Source: Acidobacteriota bacterium
GTDB lineage: Bacteria; Acidobacteriota; Terriglobia; Bryobacterales; Bryobacteraceae
Assembly (NCBI GenBank): GCA_026393985.1
Contig: JAPKZB010000081.1
Location: 1 to 64,000, forward strand
Length of the DNA: 64,000 nucleotides
Direction of reading: 5' to 3'
The translations under genes were made by a program, and so were the position numbers. The notes under the pieces were generated by a model, which saw only the letters and a list, made by a program, of their open reading frames with translations, was not told the DNA's origin and did not search any database. This document shows, piece after piece, positions 59,187-64,000 of this stretch. The first letter of the stretch is position 1, and each line of letters begins with the position of its first letter.

Positions 59187-61061
59187 ATGCGTTTTTTCGT
59201 CGGCCTTGCCTTTGCCTTCTGCCTCGTGGGCGCTCCGCCCAAGCTGCGCCCGGTGCGGGAGCAGTACACCAAGTTTGAGTACCGCGTTCCGATGCGGGAT
59301 GGCGTGAAGCTGTTCACGGCGGTGTATGTGCCGAAGGACGCGGGGCCGGACAAGAAGTACCCGATTCTGTTTCTGCGGACGCCGTACGCGGTGCGCCCGT
59401 ATGGCGCCGATCAGTACCGGGAGACGCTGGGGCCTTCGGAGTGGGCACAGGAGAAGGGCTACATTTTCGTCTATCAGGACGTGCGCGGGCGGTACATGTC
59501 CGAGGGCGAGTTCGAGCAGGTGCGCCCGCACAATCCGGCCAAGACCGGCAAGCAGATTGATGAGTCCTCCGACACCTTCGACTCGATTGCGTGGCTGCTC
59601 GGGAACGTGGGGCATCACAACGGGAACGTGGGGATGTGGGGGATTTCGTATCCGGGCTTTTACGCGACGATGGGCATGGTGGAGGCGCATCCGGCGCTGA
59701 AGGCCGTTTCGCCGCAGGCGCCGGTGGGCGACTGGTTTATCGGCGACGACTGGCGGCATAACGGAGCGTTCTATCTGGCCCACGCGGCGCGCTGGATGTA
59801 TATGAATTCGCGCGAGGGGGCCAACGATCCGAAGGTGCCGCGGAGTAACCCGGAGTACGAGTCGCCGGACGGCTATAGCCTGTTTCTTGGCATGGGGACG
59901 CTCGAGGAGATCAACGAACGGCTGCTCAAGAACAAAGTGCCGTATTGGCGGGAGCTGATGGAGCATTCCACCTACGATGCGTTCTGGCAGGCACGGGATG
60001 TGCGGCCGCACCTGAAGAACGTCCGTCCGGCGGTGCTGACAGTGGGCGGGTGGTTTGACGCCGAGGATCTATTCGGTACGCTGGAAACCTACAAGCGGAA
60101 CGAGAAGCAGAGTCCGAACGGGGTGAACCTGCTGGTGATGGGGCCGTGGTCGCACGGGCAGTGGGCGTCGGGCCGGGGCGACCGGCTGGGGGACGTTGAG
60201 TTTCATCAGCCGACCGGTGAGTATTACCGGGAACAAATTGAGTTTCCATTTTTCGAGCAGTATCTGCGGGGCGGGAGCCCGGCGAAGCCGCTGGCCGAGG
60301 CGCATGTATTTGAGACCGGCGCGAACCAGTGGCGCACCTTCGACAGCTGGCCGCCGCGGCAGACGGTAGAGAAGAGCTATCACCTCTCGCACGACGGGCG
60401 GCTGGCGGGCAATCCGCCGTCGCGGGGCGGCTATGAAGAGTATGTCGCCGACCCGGCGCGGCCGGTGCCGTTTGTAGGGTATGTCGCGAACACGATGACG
60501 GTGGAGCATATGCTGGACGACCAGCGGTTTGCGGCGACGCGGCCGGATGTGTTGGTGTTTCAGACCGATCCGCTCGAGGAGGACGTGACGCTGGCCGGGC
60601 CGCTCGAGGCGACGCTGCATATCTCGTCGACGGGGACGGACGCAGACTTCGTGGTGAAGCTGATCGATGTCTACCCGAACGACTATCCGAACCCGGAGCC
60701 GAATCCGAAGGGGTTGAAGATGGGCGGATTCCAGCAGCTGGTGCGGGGCGAGCCGTTCCGCGCCAAGTTCCGGAAGAGCTTTGAAAAGCCGGAGCCGCTG
60801 GTGCCGGGACAGGTGGAGAAGATCGGCTATGCCCTGCCGGATGTGTTCCATACGTTCCGGCGGGGGCACCGGATGATGGTGCAGGTGCAGAGCAGCTGGT
60901 TTCCGCTGGTGGACCGGAATCCGCAGCGGTTCATGGACATTCCCAAGGCCAAGCGGAGCGATTTTGTGAAGGCGACGCAGCGGGTTTATGTGGGCCCGGT
61001 GGCGGGGAGTTCGCTGAAGGTGCGGGTGCTTTCGGCGCGGCCGGAGGCGATGCTGCGGTAG
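59187..61061 (+). CDS. CocE/NonD-type (S15) alpha/beta-hydrolase
   Basis: 624 aa. The signal peptide is MRFFVGLAFAFCLVGA. The alpha/beta-hydrolase core has KYPILFLRTPYAVRPYGAD, YQDVRGRYMSEGEF and the nucleophile elbow MWGISYPGF (Ser154); a helical cap follows and a C-terminal jelly-roll domain about residues 430-615 (LAGPLEATLHISSTGTDADFVVKLIDVYP). Asp and His of the triad are expected around VGGWFDAEDL and GPWSHGQW. Family members are secreted X-Pro dipeptidyl acylhydrolases, glutaryl acylases or esterases such as cocaine esterase; the substrate is unknown. The last 76 bases overlap the convergent Gfo/Idh/MocA gene. Confidence 0.92.
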   Translation: MRFFVGLAFAFCLVGAPPKLRPVREQYTKFEYRVPMRDGVKLFTAVYVPKDAGPDKKYPILFLRTPYAVRPYGADQYRETLGPSEWAQEKGYIFVYQDVRGRYMSEGEFEQVRPHNPAKTGKQIDESSDTFDSIAWLLGNVGHHNGNVGMWGISYPGFYATMGMVEAHPALKAVSPQAPVGDWFIGDDWRHNGAFYLAHAARWMYMNSREGANDPKVPRSNPEYESPDGYSLFLGMGTLEEINERLLKNKVPYWRELMEHSTYDAFWQARDVRPHLKNVRPAVLTVGGWFDAEDLFGTLETYKRNEKQSPNGVNLLVMGPWSHGQWASGRGDRLGDVEFHQPTGEYYREQIEFPFFEQYLRGGSPAKPLAEAHVFETGANQWRTFDSWPPRQTVEKSYHLSHDGRLAGNPPSRGGYEEYVADPARPVPFVGYVANTMTVEHMLDDQRFAATRPDVLVFQTDPLEEDVTLAGPLEATLHISSTGTDADFVVKLIDVYPNDYPNPEPNPKGLKMGGFQQLVRGEPFRAKFRKSFEKPEPLVPGQVEKIGYALPDVFHTFRRGHRMMVQVQSSWFPLVDRNPQRFMDIPKAKRSDFVKATQRVYVGPVAGSSLKVRVLSARPEAMLR

Positions 61062-61990
61062 CCGGCTTCGACGCAGGCGACGGTGCGGAGGTAGTCGCGG
61101 CCGGTGGACTCCCACTGGCGCGGGCCGCGGAGCTGATCGATGAAGTGGCGGCAGACGGCGCGGACGCTGTCGCCACGGTAGCCCTGGCCGACGGTGTTCT
61201 GCCAGATGGACTTGCGTTCGCGGCCGTTCCACAGCCAGACGTCGCCGGAGGCGTCGACGTGGAGCGAGGCGCCGATGCCGTCGACGGTGAAGTCGCCGAG
61301 GGGGGGCGAATCAGGGCGGAGGTCGAGGAAGCGGTGGCCGTCGAGGAGGCCGTTGAGGCCGTTGCCGTGGTGGGTCAGCAGGAGGACCTGGTCTTCGCCG
61401 GCGATGAGCGGGTTGACGCGGCGGGAGCGGGCGTAGACCTCTTCGATTTCGCCGAACAGGAAGCGGGCGGTGTCGAGGTGGTGGACGAGGGTTTCGTAGA
61501 GCAGCAGGCGGGGGTAGGCGCGGAAGTAGGGCTGGGCGGGATAGGCATCGGGGCCGTCGCCGTCGAGCTTGCGGACACGGAAGGTGTAGGCGACGGGCGG
61601 GCCGATGAGGCCCTTGGCGAGTTCGGCTTGCACGACGCGGTACCAGGGCTGCCAGCGCCAGTTTTCGTGAACGACGAGGGGGACGCGGACGGCTTCGGCG
61701 AGTTCGACGATGGCGATTGCGTCGGGCCAGGTGGGGGCGAGGGGTTTTTGACAGAGGACGGGGATGCGGCGTTCGACGGCGGCGCGGACCATGTCGAGGT
61801 GAAGCTCGGGGCGGGTGGCGATGTCGAGGAAGTCGGGCTGGAGTTCGTCGAGCATGCGGTCGAGATGCTCGTAGGTGGCCCGGGTGGGGTCGGCGTCACA
61901 GGTGCCGACGATGGAAACGTCTTCGATGCGCCGCCAGGCTTCGAGATGGATCTGACCGAAAAAACCGCAACCGACTAAGCATCCGCGCAT
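60986..61990 (-). CDS. Gfo/Idh/MocA-type oxidoreductase
   Basis: 334 aa, no signal peptide. The Rossmann start is RGCLVGCGFFGQIHLEAW; then DFLDIATRPELHLDMV, VLCQKPLAPTW (the CQKP variant of EKP), VVHENWRWQPWY and LVHHLDTARFLFG. It is a more distant relative of the tandem pair at 28938-31492 and resembles the myo-inositol/sugar dehydrogenase branch. It acts in the cytoplasm with NAD(P). A TAACCT box ends seven bases before the ATG. Six bases separate its start from the stop of the upstream thioesterase gene. Its 3' end overlaps the CocE-type gene. Confidence 0.9.
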   Translation of the reverse strand: MRGCLVGCGFFGQIHLEAWRRIEDVSIVGTCDADPTRATYEHLDRMLDELQPDFLDIATRPELHLDMVRAAVERRIPVLCQKPLAPTWPDAIAIVELAEAVRVPLVVHENWRWQPWYRVVQAELAKGLIGPPVAYTFRVRKLDGDGPDAYPAQPYFRAYPRLLLYETLVHHLDTARFLFGEIEEVYARSRRVNPLIAGEDQVLLLTHHGNGLNGLLDGHRFLDLRPDSPPLGDFTVDGIGASLHVDASGDVWLWNGRERKSIWQNTVGQGYRGDSVRAVCRHFIDQLRGPRQWESTGRDYLRTVACVEAGYRSIASGRAESTRTFSELPATGPT

Positions 61991-61995
61991 GGGGG

Positions 61996-62388
61996 TTAGG
62001 TTATCCCAAATACGCCGTGGTATTCCGCCGGGAGGCGGGCGGGGCGGAGATCGCGATTGAGGAACAGGTGCCGAGTGCGGCCTTCGCCGAGCTTTTGGGC
62101 GCCGCGCCAGAAGGTGTAGCCGAAGTCGATGGAGCGGGGGGTGGCTTTGTCGACGCGGGTTTCCACTTCGATCTCGTCGTCGTAGAGGGCGGGGGCGAGA
62201 TAGCGGCAGTTGGCTTCAATGACGGCCATGAAGAAGCCGGCGGCTTCGAGCTCCTTGTAGGGGAGTCCGGCGGCGCGGGCGAATTCTACGCGGCCGACCT
62301 CCATCCAGACGACGTAGTTGGCGTGGTAGACGACGCCCATCTGATCGGTTTCGGCGTAGCGGACGCGGACCTTGGCGCGGTGGGTCAT
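61996..62388 (-). CDS. Acyl-CoA thioesterase of the YbgC/4HBT family
   Basis: 130 aa, a single hot-dog domain. The family signature RVRYAETDQMGVVYHANYVVWMEVGR includes the catalytic Asp (YAETDQMG). NCRYLAPALYDDEIEVET and a short C-terminal strand follow. It hydrolyses acyl-CoA or acyl-ACP thioesters in the cytoplasm; in Proteobacteria YbgC neighbours the Tol-Pal genes, but none are here. It lies six bases upstream of the Gfo/Idh/MocA gene. It is divergent from the MoaD-MoaE gene across 89 bases. Confidence 0.92.
   Translation of the reverse strand: MTHRAKVRVRYAETDQMGVVYHANYVVWMEVGRVEFARAAGLPYKELEAAGFFMAVIEANCRYLAPALYDDEIEVETRVDKATPRSIDFGYTFWRGAQKLGEGRTRHLFLNRDLRPARLPAEYHGVFGIT
61998..62003 (-). 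promoter_or_regulatory. TAACCT -10-like box upstream of the Gfo/Idh/MocA gene
   Basis: TAACCT on the minus strand ends seven bases before the ATG at 61990; it lies within the last codons of the thioesterase gene. Confidence 0.4.
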
Positions 62389-62465
62389 GGGGTGGACCGG
62401 CGGCCTTTAATTTTTGCCATACCGTTAGGATGCCTGGAAACCGGGGCGGGATACAACCCGTCTGT

Positions 62466-62471
62466 TACCAT
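62466..62471 (+). promoter_or_regulatory. TACCAT -10-like box upstream of the moaD-moaE fusion
   Basis: TACCAT ends six bases before the GTG at 62478. Confidence 0.4.
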
Positions 62472-62477
62472 GACAAC

Positions 62478-63200
62478 GTGCGGGTTCAAGTCTTATTTTT
62501 CGGCCTTTTGCGGGATATCGCGGGGCAGGCGCAGACGACGCTGGAGTTGCCGGTGGGGGCGACGGCGGGAGCTGTTTTTGATCATTTCGCGGCGCAGTTT
62601 CCGGCGCTGGGTGAAATGAAGCGGAGCGTGATGCTGGCCCGGAACCAGGAGTTCACGGCGGCGGGAACGCTGTTGAGCGAAGGGGACGAGATCGCGCTGC
62701 TGCCGCCGGTGAGCGGGGGCAGCGGGCCGTGGATTCATCAGTTGGTGACCGAGCCGCAGGGGAACTTCTACGGACTGACGCGGGAGCCGATTGATGCCGC
62801 AGCGCTGGCGCGGCAACTGCTGCAGCCGCGGGACGGGGCGTTTGTGAATTTTGAAGGGGTGGTGCGGGACAACACCAAGGGCCGGGCGACGAAGTACCTC
62901 GACTATGAATGCTACGAGGCGATGGCGATCAAGCTGATGGCGCAGATTGGTGACGCGATTGCGGAGGCGCATCCGATTTCACGGATTGCGCTGGTACACC
63001 GGTTGGGGCGGATGGAGATTGGCGAGACGAGCGTGGCGGTGATTGCGTTTTCGCCGCACCGGAAGCCGGCGTTTGACGCCGCGCTCGAAGGTATCAACAA
63101 GCTGAAGAAACTGGTGCCCATCTGGAAGAAAGAGTACTTCGTCGATGGGGAGGTTTGGGTGGATGGGGAATGGGACGAATCGTTAACCTCAAAAAGTTGA
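62478..63200 (+). CDS. MoaD-MoaE fusion (molybdopterin synthase, MoaX-like)
   Basis: 240 aa from a GTG at 62478 (an ATG at 62430 would add 16 unconserved residues). Residues 1-81 are MoaD (VQVLFFGLLRDIAG, LSEGDEIALLPPVSGG), ending in G80-G81. Residues about 84-240 are MoaE: FVNFEGVVRDNTKGRATKYLDYECYEAMA and KKLVPIWKKEYFVDGEVWVDG, with the active-site Lys residues. Together they form molybdopterin synthase, which adds two sulfurs to precursor Z in Moco synthesis. MoaD works only with a free, thiocarboxylated C-terminal Gly-Gly, so the chain must be cut after G81, as described for MoaX of Mycobacterium tuberculosis. No other moa gene is nearby. Confidence 0.93.
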   Translation: MRVQVLFFGLLRDIAGQAQTTLELPVGATAGAVFDHFAAQFPALGEMKRSVMLARNQEFTAAGTLLSEGDEIALLPPVSGGSGPWIHQLVTEPQGNFYGLTREPIDAAALARQLLQPRDGAFVNFEGVVRDNTKGRATKYLDYECYEAMAIKLMAQIGDAIAEAHPISRIALVHRLGRMEIGETSVAVIAFSPHRKPAFDAALEGINKLKKLVPIWKKEYFVDGEVWVDGEWDESLTSKS

Positions 63201-64000
63201 GCCGGCGGGCGCTGCTGGCGGCGCCGATGGCGGCGGCGGCGCAGGAGGTGGTGTTCAAGACCGACGTGAACCTGGTGCGTTTGCTGGTGACGGTGAAGAA
63301 CGCGGCGGGGGAGATGGTAGGCGGGTTGGAGCCGGGCGATTTTCAGATCACTGACAACGGGGCGCCGCAAAGCATTTCCGTTTTTGAGCGGCGGACGGCG
63401 CAGCCGCTTTCGGTGACGCTGGCGCTCGACATCAGTGGATCGACGGCAAGCAGTCTGAAGTACCAGAGCGATGCGCTGCTGCGCTTTGCCAAGGCGCTGT
63501 TCGCCGACGGCAACCCGGAGGACTCGGCGTCGTTGATTACCTTCAATTGGGAGGTGGTGCGGCGAAGCGATTTTACGCGGCGGCTGAGCCGGCTGGAGGG
63601 GGCGCTGAAGGGGTTTAAGAGCGAGGCGGGGACCTCGCTTTACGATGCCATTCTGCTTTCGGCCGACGAGTTGCGACGGCGCGAGGGACGCCGCGTGCTG
63701 GTGCTGATCACCGATGGCGGCGACACGACGAGTTCAACCGACTTCCACAAGGCGCTCGAGGCGGCGCACCAGGCGGATGCAGTGATCTATAGCATTTTGA
63801 TCGTGCCGATCACCAACGGCGCGGGGCGGAACGTGGGGGGCGAGAACGCGCTGACGCAGTTTTCGCGGGGCACCGGGGGGCGGGTGTTTCTGCCCGCGCT
63901 GGGGCCGGAGTTGGATAGAGCCTTCACCGAGATTCTGCGGGACCTGCGGACGCAGTATCTGATTGGCTACTACCCGAAAGCGGTTCCCCTTACGAAGAAC
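63170..64000 (+). CDS. VWFA-related Acidobacterial domain protein, C-terminus beyond window
   Basis: 277 codons in the window from an ATG at 63170 that overlaps the MoaE end by 31 bases; the frame is open to the edge. A twin-arginine-like signal (KKLSRRALLAAPMAAAAQE) is followed by VVFKTDVNLVRLLVTVKNAAG, LEPGDFQITDNGAPQSISVFERR and a VWA core with LALDISGSTAS (MIDAS DxSxS), VLVLITDGGDT and FSRGTGGRVFLPA, then LRTQYLIGYYP. This matches the VWFA-related family typical of Acidobacteria (TIGR03436-like). It is an exported protein; its partner is unknown. Transcription probably continues from the moaD-moaE gene. Confidence 0.9.
   Translation, partial: MGRIVNLKKLSRRALLAAPMAAAAQEVVFKTDVNLVRLLVTVKNAAGEMVGGLEPGDFQITDNGAPQSISVFERRTAQPLSVTLALDISGSTASSLKYQSDALLRFAKALFADGNPEDSASLITFNWEVVRRSDFTRRLSRLEGALKGFKSEAGTSLYDAILLSADELRRREGRRVLVLITDGGDTTSSTDFHKALEAAHQADAVIYSILIVPITNGAGRNVGGENALTQFSRGTGGRVFLPALGPELDRAFTEILRDLRTQYLIGYYPKAVPLTKN

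Overview
The window reads as chromosomal DNA of a GC-rich acidobacterium, most likely of the Bryobacterales/Solibacteres lineage. This is inferred from gene content: an NHL-repeat protein with the Solibacter-type C-terminal domain, a TonB-dependent receptor with an N-terminal carboxypeptidase-regulatory-like domain, an Acidobacterial VWFA-related protein, several Tat-exported Gfo/Idh/MocA oxidoreductases, sugar-phosphate-isomerase TIM barrels, and many secreted peptidases. I saw no tRNA, rRNA, CRISPR array, insertion sequence or prophage. After start correction no gene-free stretch exceeds about 210 bases.

Layout. 1-4990: a secreted matrixin protease (minus strand, cut by the window edge, with a long Thr/Pro minisatellite), an NHL-repeat protein and an M23 peptidase. 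5013-18872: a tightly overlapped eight-gene minus-strand operon (DUF4159, VWA/GATase-like membrane protein, caspase-like protein without a visible catalytic Cys, TPR/metallopeptidase, MoxR ATPase, DUF58, BatA-like VWA, DUF4175 with a Gln/Gly minisatellite). 18960-38886: metabolic and secreted proteins, including an S41-type protease whose Ser/Lys catalytic positions are replaced, a tandem Gfo/Idh/MocA pair, a cytochrome c/copper monooxygenase-like protein, M20 and M28 peptidases, GalT and a Tat-signal methyltransferase. 38908-44013: a TonB-dependent receptor divergent from a large secreted protein of unknown function.

44014-47466 is the most interesting part. A four-gene operon (Hsp20, phosphoribosyltransferase, an archaeo-eukaryotic-type primase that appears to fuse a PriS catalytic domain to a PriL-like four-cysteine domain, and an endonuclease-IV-like TIM barrel) sits behind a sequence matching the sigma-54 -24/-12 consensus, with a perfect palindrome upstream at enhancer-site distance. 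Three of its genes suggest stress-induced DNA synthesis or repair. Between the next two divergent genes (CBM9/PKD protein and RNase J) lies a helically phased array of DnaA-box-like nonamers.

48864-64000: RNase J, an FAD-linked oxidase, an M20 peptidase, a small unknown protein, a GNAT enzyme, an aldo/keto reductase, a gamma-glutamyltransferase-like enzyme, a SahR-type ArsR-methyltransferase regulator divergent from ahcY with a near-palindromic operator between them, a CocE-type hydrolase, another Gfo/Idh/MocA protein, a YbgC-type thioesterase, a MoaD-MoaE fusion and the start of a VWFA-related protein.

Across the window many first-in-operon genes have a TAnnnT hexamer ending only 5-9 bases before the start codon, which suggests common leaderless transcription. 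Downstream genes mostly use ATGA/GTGA stop-start overlaps, and convergent genes often abut or overlap at their 3' ends. All functional statements come from reading the sequence and from family knowledge; no database search was run.
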